Of a stretch of DNA of 64,000 bases, positions 43,317-52,016 are shown in pieces (positions within the stretch are counted from its first letter, which is position 1; each line of letters opens with the position of its first letter). Under the pieces are notes generated by a model. It had not been told where the DNA came from, ran no database searches, and saw only the letters and a program-made list of their open reading frames with translations. Made by a program: the position numbers and the translations under genes. This DNA comes from Gemmata massiliana. GTDB taxonomy: Bacteria; Planctomycetota; Planctomycetia; Gemmatales; Gemmataceae. Location of the stretch: assembly GCF_901538265.1 (NCBI RefSeq), contig NZ_LR593886.1:2418001-2482000 (forward strand), in the 5' to 3' direction.

Positions 43317-44567
43317 GTGAAGAAATTGCTCTCCAAGTTTTTTGGTGGCGAAGCCCGCCCCCGGCCGACGCGCCCGGCGTCGGGGTTCCGACCGTCGGTG
43401 GAGGCGCTCGAGGGGCGCGCGCTGATGTCGGTCGTCGGCCCCGAGTTGCACGTGAACTCGATCACGTCGCTGAACCAGGACCAGGTCGCCGTCGCCAGTT
43501 CCCCGGCCCCGGGCGGCGGGTCCGTGGTGGCCTGGCGGCACCAGTACAGCACCAGTGGTACCGACACCGACATCCACGTCCAACGGTACGACCAGCTCGG
43601 GAACAAGCTCGGCGGCGAGATCACCGTGGCCGCGAACTTCGACCTCGAGAACCAGCCGTCCGTGGCGATGGACCGCGCGGGGAACTTCGTCGTCGTGTGG
43701 GTGGACAACATCAACAACTCCGGGAACACGAACGTCCTGGCCCAGCGGTTCCTCGCCAACGGAACCCGCAACGGGGGCGTGATCGCCGTGGCCAACGACG
43801 CCCGGGCCGAGTACGACCCGGACGTGGCGATGGACGCGGCCGGGAACTTCGCGGTCAGTTACACGTTCCAGTTCTCGGCCACGGACAGCGACGTGTACGT
43901 CCACCGGTTCGCCGCCAACGGGGCCTCGATCGGAACCACCCTGGTCGCCGCCAGCGGGCTGAACGAGTACTCGGGCAGCATCGCCCGGACCGCCGACGGC
44001 CGGTTTGCCGTTGCTTACCAGATCGACCACCTGAGCGGCCGCTCGCTCGACAGCGACGTCATGCTCAACCAGTACGCGGCCAACGGCACGCTCCAGACGT
44101 CCCGGGTCATCGCCAACACGACCCGGGTCGAGATTTCCCCGGACGTCGCGGTAGACGCGTTCGGGAACGCGACCGTGGTATACGAGGAAGTGTTCGCGAA
44201 CCTGGACCACGACATCAAGGCGCGCCAGGTGTCGAGCACCGGGGTGCTGGGGGCGCCCATCTTCGTGGACCTGGACACGGATTACGAGTTCGCCCCGGTG
44301 GTCGCGGTGAACCCGAGCACGGACAACTTCGTGGTCTCGTACCAGCGCCTGCACAACAACGGCACGCGACTCGACGGGCCGAACCAACTGATCGTGCGCG
44401 AGATGAACGCGAACGGGAGCGTGCGGGGCACGACGAACCTGGGGGACCGGTTCGGGGCCGCACTCGGGATGAACGGGTCCGGAACCTACTTCCTCGGGGC
44501 CGCCGGGTTCGGGCTCCCCGGTGACCAGGGGATCGGGATCGCGGGTCGCCGCGGCGTCCTGAACTGA
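43317..44567 (+). CDS. exported surface protein with VEALEGRALMS sorting motif
   Basis: 416 residues. The short basic N-terminus and the motif VEALEGRALMS near residue 30 mark it as one of the planctomycete exported proteins lacking a typical signal peptide. The rest consists of about six repeats of roughly 55 residues, with phrases such as VAMDRAGNFVVVWVD, VAMDAAGNFAVSYTFQ and VAVDAFGNATVVYEE. These make a probable beta-propeller of the type seen in plant-lectin-like or NHL surface proteins. It is divergent from the sigma-WD40 gene, with 197 bases between starts. No enzyme motif. Confidence 0.85.
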   Translation: MKKLLSKFFGGEARPRPTRPASGFRPSVEALEGRALMSVVGPELHVNSITSLNQDQVAVASSPAPGGGSVVAWRHQYSTSGTDTDIHVQRYDQLGNKLGGEITVAANFDLENQPSVAMDRAGNFVVVWVDNINNSGNTNVLAQRFLANGTRNGGVIAVANDARAEYDPDVAMDAAGNFAVSYTFQFSATDSDVYVHRFAANGASIGTTLVAASGLNEYSGSIARTADGRFAVAYQIDHLSGRSLDSDVMLNQYAANGTLQTSRVIANTTRVEISPDVAVDAFGNATVVYEEVFANLDHDIKARQVSSTGVLGAPIFVDLDTDYEFAPVVAVNPSTDNFVVSYQRLHNNGTRLDGPNQLIVREMNANGSVRGTTNLGDRFGAALGMNGSGTYFLGAAGFGLPGDQGIGIAGRRGVLN

Positions 44568-44576
44568 CCGGTCTCA

Positions 44577-44611
44577 GGCCCGGCGAAGTTCTCGGGCGCT
44601 TCACCGGGCCT
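44577..44611 (+). terminator. hairpin after the surface-protein gene
   Basis: AGGCCCGGCGAAG and CTTCACCGGGCCT pair around a ten-base loop with one mismatch, ten bases past the stop codon. No U tract, so it may act as an RNA-stabilising hairpin or attenuating terminator. Confidence 0.65.
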
Positions 44612-44668
44612 GGCTTACTCTTCTGTTAGTCGTGTTCCTCCTAACAAGCTGTGCCACAACCATCGGGG

Positions 44669-45007
44669 TTACAAGGTGCCGTCGTGGAGGATGCGGAAGC
44701 AAACCACACTGGCGGCGAGGGTGGTGAAGGCGTCCCGAATCATCCCGAGGCGGTCGTACCGGACGCGCAGCGTGCCGTTGTGTCGCCACTCGTCGAAGTA
44801 TCGCCATGTGGTGCTCTTGGGTGGGAACTCCTTGGGCAGGAACCGCCACGGGCACCCGGTCCGGAGCACGTAGAAGATCCCGTCGAGCACGTCCCGCGTG
44901 GACGTCTTGCGCCGTCGCCCGCCGGGGTACACGGGGATCAACGGAGCGACCAACGCCCATTGCTCGTCGGTCACATCGCTCGGGTATCGGGGACTTCGCA
45001 TCCCCAA
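44669..45007 (-). pseudogene. IS5-type transposase remnant (OrfA/DUF4096 portion)
   Basis: 112 residues matching the N-terminal DUF4096 domain of IS5-family transposases: YPSDVTDEQWALVAPLIP, LDGIFYVLRTGCPWRFLP, TTWRYFDEWRHNGTL. The chain stops before the DDE catalytic region, and no second ORF or terminal repeats are obvious, so it is a fragment. The 224 bases to the next gene (45008-45231) hold nothing I recognise. Confidence 0.82.
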
Positions 45008-45231
45008 TCCTACGGGTGGTACCGATCATCACAGATTCACTGGCGGGACAACGGGTTACCGAAAATCGCCCCTTATGAGACAGTCAGTTACTCGCCGGGG
45101 CCGCGGATTTGCTCGGTGTCGGTCCCGTCCTGCAGAATCGCACCAATGTATTGCCCGCAACTCTTGTCTCTGCCCCGTGCTCGTCCGCGGGGCGAGTACC
45201 GGTGATTCGTATAACGCGTATCCGCCCGCCC

Positions 45232-46023
45232 TCACCGGTGCCGGCTCCCCGGGGCACTCGGCCGCGCACGGCCCGGCTCGAGCCGGAACGGGAAGTCGCT
45301 CGGGCTCCAGTTCGTAGTGAAGCTGAGCGCGGCGGCCGCTAGCACCAGCGCGGCCGGGGCCAGCAGAGCGAGGAACCCGAAGTTCCTGGCCAGGGGTACT
45401 GCGACCGCGGCCCCGACCACAAAGGCGGCGACCTTGCCCCCACGTAGCGCAGCACCTCGAAGGGCGGCCCGGCGCACGGCCTCGGTCCCCACCAGGGCCG
45501 TCCCCAAGTGGATCCCCAAATCGGTTGCGGGCCCGGTTAAGTGCGTCGTCCGGACGGCTAACCCGGTGGTCGAGGCCACGGCCGCGTTCTGCAGGCCCAT
45601 CGCGAACGCCAGCACCGAGAGGAGCGCGACCGGCGGCGGGTCCGCCGCGACGGACCCGCCGAACCGTCCGAACGCCCCGGCGTGGCCCGCGAGTGCGACC
45701 CCGGTCAGGAGCGCGGCCACGGATACCAGCGGGGTCGCCCACCGGGGCCGCTGCCCGCGCGCCGCCCGGGCCTGGATCGCCACCACCGACGCGGCCGCTC
45801 CGGCCACGAAGCTCAGGACCACGGCCGCGTACTCGCCCACCAGCCCGACGACCGGCCACTCGAGCCCGAGCCGGGTGGCCGTGCCGGTCACGTGGGTAAC
45901 GAACTGCTCGCACATCAGGAACCCGACCCCGTTCACGGCCCCGGCGGCCCCGGCGAGGAACAGCCAGCTCGGGACGTGGCGGGGCGAGTAAATCGTGTCG
46001 GGCGTGTGTAGTGTCACGTCCAT
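45232..46023 (-). CDS. DUF1275 (YoaK-like) membrane protein
   Basis: 263 residues with six or seven hydrophobic segments. The DUF1275 pattern is shown by GAVNGVGFLMCEQFVTHVTG, ATRLGLE and AFAMGLQNAAV, with THLTGPATDLG in the second half. Function is unknown, with putative transporter roles proposed for some relatives. It runs in the same direction as the carbonic anhydrase gene upstream (29 bases apart), so the two probably form an operon. Confidence 0.9.
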   Translation of the reverse strand: MDVTLHTPDTIYSPRHVPSWLFLAGAAGAVNGVGFLMCEQFVTHVTGTATRLGLEWPVVGLVGEYAAVVLSFVAGAAASVVAIQARAARGQRPRWATPLVSVAALLTGVALAGHAGAFGRFGGSVAADPPPVALLSVLAFAMGLQNAAVASTTGLAVRTTHLTGPATDLGIHLGTALVGTEAVRRAALRGAALRGGKVAAFVVGAAVAVPLARNFGFLALLAPAALVLAAAALSFTTNWSPSDFPFRLEPGRARPSAPGSRHR

Positions 46024-46052
46024 AGGGTCGCGCGTCTGAAGTGGGTGGAGGG

Positions 46053-46718
46053 TCAGATCGCCGGGGCGGTCAGTCGGGGAACCGGGACCTCCGGCGGGGC
46101 CCGATCGGTGAGCGGAACGAACTGCCCGGCGCCCGGGTCGAACGCGAATACTTCACCGGTCTCGATCTTGTACACCCACCCGTGCAACTTTAGCTTCCCC
46201 CGGGCCAACCCGGCGGCCACGGCCGGGTGGGTCCGCAGGTTCTCCAACTGGACCAACACGTTCTCCTGTGCGGCCGCGGTCAGGAGCGCCTGGTCGGACA
46301 GGTGGGCGTACTTGTCCCGGATGATCCGGCGTGTGGCCTCGGCGTGGCCCAACCAGTGCCGCACGGCCGGCAGGTCCCCCAGCGCGCCCGGGTTCAGGAG
46401 CCCGCTCATGGCCCCGCACCGGGTGTGCCCGCACACGATCACATCCCGGATCCCGAGCTCGGCCACGGCGAACTCGAGTGTGGCCTCCTCCCCGCCCGGG
46501 GCCGGGTGGTGCGGGGGCACGATGTTCCCGGCGTTGCGCACGATGAATAGTTCACCGGGCTCGGTCTGGGTGATCAGGTTCGGGTTCACGCGGCTGTCCG
46601 AGCACGTGACGAACGCGGCCATCGGGCGCTGCCCGTCGGCCAGGCGCTCGAACCACTCGCGGCGCGGGCGGAACACGTGCGCCCGGAAGTCGTGGATCCC
46701 TTGTACTAGCTTCTGCAT
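46053..46718 (-). CDS. can: beta-class carbonic anhydrase
   Basis: 221 residues. Zinc ligands and the catalytic dyad are present in order: TCSDSR (Cys, Asp-Arg), then VCGHTRCGA (His-x2-Cys), with IVRNAGNIVPP between. This is the full beta-CA site for reversible hydration of CO2 to bicarbonate. GGAGGG lies before ATG 46718. The C-terminal extension after residue 195 (Pro-rich) is unremarkable. With the DUF1275 gene downstream it may handle bicarbonate supply. Confidence 0.95.
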   Translation of the reverse strand: MQKLVQGIHDFRAHVFRPRREWFERLADGQRPMAAFVTCSDSRVNPNLITQTEPGELFIVRNAGNIVPPHHPAPGGEEATLEFAVAELGIRDVIVCGHTRCGAMSGLLNPGALGDLPAVRHWLGHAEATRRIIRDKYAHLSDQALLTAAAQENVLVQLENLRTHPAVAAGLARGKLKLHGWVYKIETGEVFAFDPGAGQFVPLTDRAPPEVPVPRLTAPAI

Positions 46719-46810
46719 GTCGCCCTCCAGGTTAAAGCGGACCCGGCAGCGGGCACGGGTGCCCGCCCCGGCAACGGTTCAATTGCGCCTCCGGTCGCCG
46801 GCCCGGGCGG

Positions 46811-47135
46811 CTAACAGAGGAGGCGCTGGAGGAGGACGAAGAGATCACGAGGTGGAACGTTCAGCAGAGCGTGGTGGGCCGGTTGCGGCCGGACGACCTG
46901 CGCACGTGTGCCTGGGGCACTGGGGGTCGGGTCGCGGTGCGGTGAACCGCCCGGAGTACCTGCGGGATCGGCCGGGGCCGGGGCTTCCGTCTCACCTCCC
47001 GGGCCGGGATCGTCGGGCGCGGGGGACGGTTCGAGCGGGTGCATCGCCCCACGGGTCCGGCAAGCCCTCGACCGCTCCGTCAAGGGCGATCAGGACCACC
47101 AGGAGAACAGCCGTCACTCGCACCACCCGGTCCAT
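46811..47135 (-). CDS. possible small Pro-rich exported protein, frame interrupted
   Basis: From ATG 47135 a 47-codon frame encodes an N-terminus that looks like a signal peptide (VVRVTAVLLVVLIALDG), then degenerates and stops at 46992. A second frame, from about 47083 to 46811, continues with a Pro/Ala-rich low-complexity chain (LEPSPAPDDPGPGGETEAPA). One frameshift near 47050 would join them. Neither part has a family match I know, so this may be a broken gene or not a gene. Confidence 0.3.
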
Positions 47136-47490
47136 AATCACTCAACTCAACCCCAGAATAGGCTGGCCAGGATTTTTCCCAGGTCCGACCTCTCACCGCA
47201 CCAGCAAAAGTAGTGCCAGTGGTGGTCGGCGTGTGCCCCGCTGTCGAGCGAACAAACCTCTGCGGACCGGCCGCTGCGGTTCCTCTTGGCGCCGTGAACG
47301 CATCCGACGGCGCCGGCGCAATCGTAATTCGGCGCCGCGAAACGAGATCGCCCGGGGCTCATTCGGTTCAAGGAAATGCGCCGAACGGGTCGAAGCCGAG
47401 TTAAATCGTAGCGCCCTCAAGGACCGAGCTTCGGCGCAAAGGGGTACTCAATCTTGCCATCCGGGTTGCTCGCCCGCGCGGCCTCGGAGG

Positions 47491-47828
47491 TCACGACGCA
47501 TGGGATTCCGCGCGCCCGAACCACGTGAGGGCCTCTTGCGGGGCGAAGAACGGGCGCGCCTCGACCCCCGCGCGCTCGCCCAACAGGGCTGTCATACGGA
47601 CCACCTCGAGCGCGGGCTGGTCCCCGATCACCACCGCCCACCGGCACCCGCTCAGTCGGTTCGCCCGGACCACGATTTCTCGGGTCACGGCCCGAACGAA
47701 GGCGTCGTCCGGCGGGCGCGCCACGGCCCGGCGGTCGTAGAGCACGTCGAACCCGGGTCCTACACCAGTTCATCCAGGAACCCCCGGCTGGCTCGGGTGC
47801 GCGGATCAATCGTGACGGGAATGGCCAT
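47491..47828 (-). pseudogene. frameshifted SpoIIAA-like (STAS-type) small protein
   Basis: ATG 47828 starts AIPVTIDPRTRASRGFLDEL and stops after 22 codons. Another frame, overlapping that stop, continues VGPGFDVLYDRRAVARPPDD and WAVVIGDQPALEVVRMTALL to 47491. A single-base indel near 47760 would restore one chain of about 110 residues, resembling the small SpoIIAA/STAS-like proteins common in these genomes. A sequencing error cannot be excluded. Confidence 0.5.
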
Positions 47829-47929
47829 TTTGTCCGCTCCGGGTGAGGGGTGACGTTTGTCGGGAAACGACGGCGCGGGCCGGATCGCCCCGGCCCGCAC
47901 CGTGGAGTAGGCGACGGTCGTGCAACCGG

Positions 47930-48376
47930 TTAGCCGCCCTGGACCGCGATCTTCTTCCACCCCGCCTGCTCGGCCTTCGGTAGGCTCAGCTCCAACACGC
48001 CGTTCGTGTACTTCGCCTGCACCTGGTCCGCGTCGACCGCCGCGGGCAGGGTCACGGACCGCTGGAACCGGCGCTGGAACCACCCGTTCCCCTTCTCGTC
48101 CTGCCGCCCGGCCGTGACCCGTAGGGTGTCGCCGCTGACCCGGACGTCGAAGTCCCCCGGCTCGAACCCGGGCGCGTCCATCTTCACCGTCAGGGCGCTA
48201 TCGGTCTCGTCCGTCTCCATGCCCCACCCGGACCCGTTGGGCTCGGGCTGGCCCGAGAAGAACCGGTCGAATAGGGTGTCGAACTCGTTGCGGAAGAGTT
48301 CGAGCGGGTGCTCGCTCCGGTTCGCCAGCGCGGCGGAGCCGTTCCCGCTCTTCTTCCACGGAACCAAACCGAACAT
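47930..48376 (-). CDS. hsp20: small heat-shock protein Hsp20 (first)
   Basis: 148 residues with an alpha-crystallin domain at about 55-145: TVKMDAPGFEPGDFDVRVSG, FQRRFQRSVTLPAAVDADQV and YTNGVLELSLPKAE, which is the conserved G-V-L-x-L/V-x-L/V-P motif. It prevents aggregation of unfolded proteins as oligomers in the cytoplasm. AGGAGGAGG is immediately upstream. It is one of three consecutive hsp20 genes on the same strand, each with its own strong ribosome-binding site. Confidence 0.95.
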   Translation of the reverse strand: MFGLVPWKKSGNGSAALANRSEHPLELFRNEFDTLFDRFFSGQPEPNGSGWGMETDETDSALTVKMDAPGFEPGDFDVRVSGDTLRVTAGRQDEKGNGWFQRRFQRSVTLPAAVDADQVQAKYTNGVLELSLPKAEQAGWKKIAVQGG

Positions 48377-48452
48377 GGTACCTCCTCCTTTCTAATCGTT
48401 GTTGGGTGACTGGAGTCCCGGGCGGAACGGTGCCCGGGGCGGTCCGCGGGGA

Positions 48453-48860
48453 TTAGCCGCTCGTTACAGCGATCCGCTTGGGCCGGATAGCTTCGGCTTT
48501 GGGCACGCGGACGGTCAGCACCCCGTCCTTGAGGGACGCCTCGATACCCGACGTCTCGACCTGCTCGGCGATCTTGAACGCCCGGTGGAAGTCGCCGACC
48601 CCGTACTCGGCGTAGAGCAGGCGTTTGCCCGGGCGCCGCGGCTCACACGTCGCGTGGAGGATCAGCTCGTCGCCCTGGCAGGTGAGCGCCACGTCCTCCT
48701 GCTTCACGCCCGGCAGGTCCGCGTACAGGGTCAGCGCGTCCTCGGTCTCGATGACGTCCACGCGCGGGGTGTACACCCGGTCGGACGAGCGGGGCTTGCT
48801 CCTTTCGGGTTGAAATGTATCAGCCATTTGCAGCTCGGCGCGTTGCAGTTCGCTGTTCAT
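48453..48860 (-). CDS. hsp20: small heat-shock protein Hsp20 (second)
   Basis: 135 residues with an alpha-crystallin domain (TPRVDVIETEDALTLYADLP, YGVGDFHRAFKIAEQVETSG, LKDGVLTVRVPKAEA). The sequence differs clearly from its two neighbours, so they are old paralogues, not a recent duplication. ATG 48860 has AAGGAGG upstream; the longer open frame beyond it is the leader. Gap of 76 bases to the preceding gene's start side. Confidence 0.94.
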   Translation of the reverse strand: MNSELQRAELQMADTFQPERSKPRSSDRVYTPRVDVIETEDALTLYADLPGVKQEDVALTCQGDELILHATCEPRRPGKRLLYAEYGVGDFHRAFKIAEQVETSGIEASLKDGVLTVRVPKAEAIRPKRIAVTSG

Positions 48861-48907
48861 GGGTGACCTCCTTTCGTGTGGGTACGGGTGTTGAGAATGG
48901 CGCCAGT

Positions 48908-49342
48908 TTACGCCGCAACCAGCGCGGGCACCTCGGCCTTCACGGCGATGCGGCGCGGCGCGGCCGCCGCGGCCTTGCGCAGGGTGACCGTGAGAACTCC
49001 GGCCTCGTACTTGGCCTCGACCGCGTCCGGGTTTACCGCGACCGGTAGGGTGATGGTGCGGCTGAACGCGCCGTACCCACACTCCTGGTACAGCCACGCC
49101 CCACCCTCGTTGGGCGGCGCGGGGCGCTCGGCGGAGATGGTGAGCCGGTCGCCGTCGGCCACCGACACCCCGATGTCTTCGGCCTTGAGGCCCGGGGCCT
49201 CGGCCTCGACGTACAGGGCGCTCTCATCCTCCCACATGCTCAGCGGCGGGTAGGCGCGGGCACTCGGTAACGGGGCCGGGCGATCGAACCCAGACGGACC
49301 GAACAGGCGGTCCATGTGCTCGAACAGGCGGTTGGTGAACAT
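48908..49342 (-). CDS. hsp20: small heat-shock protein Hsp20 (third, promoter-proximal)
   Basis: 144 residues. The alpha-crystallin domain shows ALYVEAEAPGLKAEDIGVSV, YGAFSRTITLPVAVNPDAV and YEAGVLTVTLRKA. The N-terminus (FTNRLFEHMDRLFGPSGFD) is the usual oligomerisation region. AGGAGG precedes ATG 49342. It is the first gene of the leftward hsp20 trio, so its upstream region (49343-49500) should hold the heat-responsive promoter; I could not identify a CIRCE or ROSE-like element. Confidence 0.94.
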   Translation of the reverse strand: MFTNRLFEHMDRLFGPSGFDRPAPLPSARAYPPLSMWEDESALYVEAEAPGLKAEDIGVSVADGDRLTISAERPAPPNEGGAWLYQECGYGAFSRTITLPVAVNPDAVEAKYEAGVLTVTLRKAAAAAPRRIAVKAEVPALVAA

Positions 49343-49760
49343 GTGGTCCTCCTTTCTCGGTAGGAAACGGGCTCCCCAACACCCGACGGGTGCGGCTGGT
49401 CTCTTGCAGAGTCGAAGTACTCGGGGCCGCTCCCGGGAACTTGGGGGCGCGAATGTGTCCATTCGCTTCGAGAAATCATCGGGCGAAACGGATTCAACGT
49501 TTTGTGGTGTTCGCCCTGCGCTGACCGCTGCCCTCGTGCGCTGGGAAAGCAAGTCGCGCGCCAACGCTGGCCCGCTGATGCGCATGCCGTTGACGTGGTG
49601 CGCAAATGGTTGAGGGGATTCAAGTTTGAAACCGGCTTACCCCACGCGACCAATTTTGAATGGTTCATGGCTACTGTCAGAATGACAGCCCAGACCTCTT
49701 GCTACATCTTTCGCACTTCGGGATCGTTCCCAGAAGCGGCTCGGGTGGGAGTGCTGCCAC
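49343..49760. other. 418-base gap upstream of the hsp20 trio, no gene
   Basis: No convincing ORF or RNA gene. It presumably holds the heat-shock promoter of the leftward genes. Base composition drops near 49600-49700, where remnants of mobile DNA begin. Confidence 0.5.
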
Positions 49761-49972
49761 AGGCACGATTCGCGCCGGAGTGAGGCCGGGTGCCCGGACT
49801 TGGTGTTGATCCGCGGGGACGTGTTGATCGTGGCCGAGTTGAAGGTGAATCGCAACAAGCCGACCGAGGCACAGGTCAAGTGGCTTGAGCTGTTCGCGGG
49901 CGCGGGTGCGCGGCGTTCCATTGGCGGCCGGAAAATTGGGCCGAGATCGTCGAGGAGTTGAGGGCGGCATGA
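49761..49972 (+). pseudogene. VRR-NUC nuclease fragment, frameshifted
   Basis: One frame gives GCPDLVLIRGDVLIVAELKV then PTEAQVKWLELFAGAGA. After about 49910 another frame continues FHWRPENWAEIVEELRAA and stops. Joined, this is the core of a phage-type VRR-NUC (PD-ExK) domain: the PDLV, ExK and xWRPxxWxEI elements are all present, but the N-terminus is missing. A remnant of a phage or transposon nuclease. Confidence 0.7.
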
Positions 49973-50208
49973 ACGAACGCAAGGCACTGCTCGACGCGAT
50001 CGCGATGCACGCGGCCGAGGACACCCCGCGCCTGGTGTACGCGGACTGGCTCGACGAGTACGGGGCGGGTGATCTCGATAGGGCCATGTCCGAGTCCATT
50101 CGCGTGTCGTGCTTCCGCCGCAACCATCCGATCGGTATCTCACGGCGCCAGCCCCACAATGAATCGGCACGGGATCAACAGCCGCACCGGGTTCGGGCAG
50201 GCTGGTGA
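49969..50208 (+). CDS. TIGR02996-type short N-terminal domain protein, truncated
   Basis: 79 residues starting NERKALLDAIAMHAAEDTPR and LVYADWLDEYG, the repeat-companion domain (TIGR02996) that begins many Gemmata proteins. After about residue 40 the sequence no longer resembles the family, and the expected long body is absent. ATG 49969 overlaps the VRR-NUC stop (ATGA). The C-terminal part runs antisense into a transposase remnant, so this is a truncated gene. Confidence 0.55.
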   Translation: MNERKALLDAIAMHAAEDTPRLVYADWLDEYGAGDLDRAMSESIRVSCFRRNHPIGISRRQPHNESARDQQPHRVRAGW

Positions 50209-50356
50209 TCCTATGCACCACCTCCACCGTCCGCACCCCGTTCACCATCCGCTCGCGCGTTACCCGGAACCCTTGCTTGAGACCTTTCCACTTCTGGTTT
50301 ACCGTCAAGATCCGCGTGACCTCAAGGGGCGCCTCTCCCAGCGTCCGTGATTCTTG
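50190..50356 (-). pseudogene. ISAs1-type transposase fragment
   Basis: Minus-strand frame with RTLGEAPLEVTRILTVNQKW, KGLKQGFRVTRERMVNGVRT and VEVVHRITSLPE, typical of the segment around the last catalytic region of ISAs1-family transposases. It is interrupted at both ends and fused in frame to unrelated sequence. Confidence 0.65.
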
Positions 50357-50373
50357 TCCGTTGAGGTGGCCAG

Positions 50374-50478
50374 TCAGATGATTTGCCACCAGGCCTTCTC
50401 GGCACCATCCGGACAGGTTCGGTATCGCCGGGCGATCTCGGCCGGCGGCAAGTGGTCGATCACAGGTAATCGTTGCAT
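50374..50478 (-). pseudogene. IS630-type transposase N-terminal fragment
   Basis: 34 codons encoding RLPVIDHLPPAEIARRYRTC and PDGAEKAWWQII, the beginning of the helix-turn-helix domain of IS630-family transposases in these genomes; then a stop. It abuts the ISAs1-type fragment. Together with 49761-50208, this is a graveyard of mobile DNA. Confidence 0.6.
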
Positions 50479-50900
50479 GGCTTTTCTTCCCGGGTTGGAG
50501 AGGGATAGCGAACCAGCTCGCGAGGAACGCTGCGACGGGGCGTTGAGCGTAAAGAGACGATCTCGGTGGCAATGGTTGACCCGGACGACTGCCGCAAAGA
50601 AGCGAATTTGCGGCATATCATTTGCTATTCGAGATCACGGGGATTGACGCCCTGTGGCTTTGTAGCTCGATACTCGGTGCAAACCCATTCGTGTAGATAA
50701 TTTGGTAATTAGGAAGCTGATAGACCGGCCTTAGTTCGTTGCCCCAATTGAAAACTGAAACGCACCGACATGACCGGCCGAACGAAGCCGGCCGTATTTT
50801 TTATAAGACATTAATTTCGCACCCGGCACTCCAATGGAACCGGGATAAACCATATGTAAGTCCGATCCCCACAACGTTGCGGGATCAGACGCATCTAATC
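50479..50900. other. 422-base gap before the signalling operon, no gene
   Basis: Low-G+C leader region with no convincing frame. The in-frame codons upstream of 50901 (from 50739) are not protein-like. It should contain the promoter of the histidine kinase-KaiC operon. Confidence 0.5.
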
Positions 50901-52016
50901 ATGAGTACCTCCGAACCACACCAGTCGCAGCGGATCGCCCGGCCGAAGCCAGGTGACGAGCGGAGCTGGCTGGGGCTCGTCCTGGACTTCCTGCCCATAC
51001 CGGCCGTCGTGCTCGACCTCGGTACCGGAAGCGCCCTGCTGGGGAACCGGCCCGCGGTCGACAATGGGGTTATCGGGGCCGCGGATGAGATGTTCGGTCT
51101 CGCCGCCGAGGCGGCCGGGGGAGACGGGGCGATCGTTACCCGGAACGGCCCTGGTGGAGAAGCGCGCTTCCGGGTTTTTTCCCGCGTCCTGCCGCCCGCG
51201 GACGGAGAGGCCCCGCTCGCCTTGCTCACCTTTCTTCCGCACCCCGAGGATCCTCTCGTCGATCAACGGGTGCGCGAGGTGATCGAGACGCGGGACGAGT
51301 TCTTCTCTGTCGCCACTCACGAACTGAAAGACCCGCTGTTTTCTGTCCAGCTCTCGCTCCAGCTGCTCCAGCACGCGGCCGAGAAGCAGGGCCCGGTTCC
51401 CGTATACGTCGCGCACCACCTGGACGTCGCGGGCCGCCAGACCGCCCGTCTCGCCCGGCTCATCGACAATATGCTCGACGTGTCCCGCATCCGCAGCGGC
51501 CGCCTCCAGCTCGATCCGGAGACACTCGACCTGGCCGAACTCGCCCGCGACGCCGCCGGCCGGTTCCGGGAGTCCGCCCGGGCCGCCGGCTGCGACCTGG
51601 ACGTCGAGGCTACGGGTCAGGTGATCGGGTACTTCGACCGGCTGAAGCTCGACCAGGTGCTCAGCAACCTGCTCACCAACGCGCTGAAGTATGGGGCCGG
51701 CCGGCCCGTCGTCCTCCGGGTCCGCGAGGTCGGCGACGCCGCCGTGATCGAAGTCGAGGACGGCGGGCCGGGCGTCGCCGCGGCCGACCGCGAGCGGATC
51801 TTCGCCCGGTTCGAGCGGGCCTCGGGCGGCCACAAAAAAGAGAGCTTGGGGCTCGGGCTCTACATCGTTCGATCGATCGCGGAGGCCCACGGCGGCACCG
51901 CCACCGTCCGGGGCGTGCCCGGCCAAGGGGCGACGTTCGTCGTCACCCTCCCGCGGAACCGAGTTCACCACAAGGCAGAGGCGGCCGACGGCCGGAATTC
52001 GGGGGTGCTTGCGTGA
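50901..52016 (+). CDS. soluble sensor histidine kinase
   Basis: 371 residues without membrane segments. A short N-terminal PAS-like region (ERSWLGLVLDFLPIPAVVLD) is followed by HisKA with the phospho-accepting His in SVATHELKDP (near residue 140). HATPase_c has LLTNALKYG (N box), VEDGGPGV (G1) and GLGLYIVRSI (G2). All kinase motifs are intact. ATG 50901 is chosen because upstream codons are A/T-rich and unlike protein. Its TGA overlaps the GTG of the KaiC-like gene (GTGA), so the two products are made in a coupled way. Confidence 0.92.
   Translation: MSTSEPHQSQRIARPKPGDERSWLGLVLDFLPIPAVVLDLGTGSALLGNRPAVDNGVIGAADEMFGLAAEAAGGDGAIVTRNGPGGEARFRVFSRVLPPADGEAPLALLTFLPHPEDPLVDQRVREVIETRDEFFSVATHELKDPLFSVQLSLQLLQHAAEKQGPVPVYVAHHLDVAGRQTARLARLIDNMLDVSRIRSGRLQLDPETLDLAELARDAAGRFRESARAAGCDLDVEATGQVIGYFDRLKLDQVLSNLLTNALKYGAGRPVVLRVREVGDAAVIEVEDGGPGVAAADRERIFARFERASGGHKKESLGLGLYIVRSIAEAHGGTATVRGVPGQGATFVVTLPRNRVHHKAEAADGRNSGVLA

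Noticed and set aside
43014-44387. 457-codon minus-strand frame over the 43317 surface protein
   Set aside because: Antisense shadow, also overlapping the start of the sigma gene.
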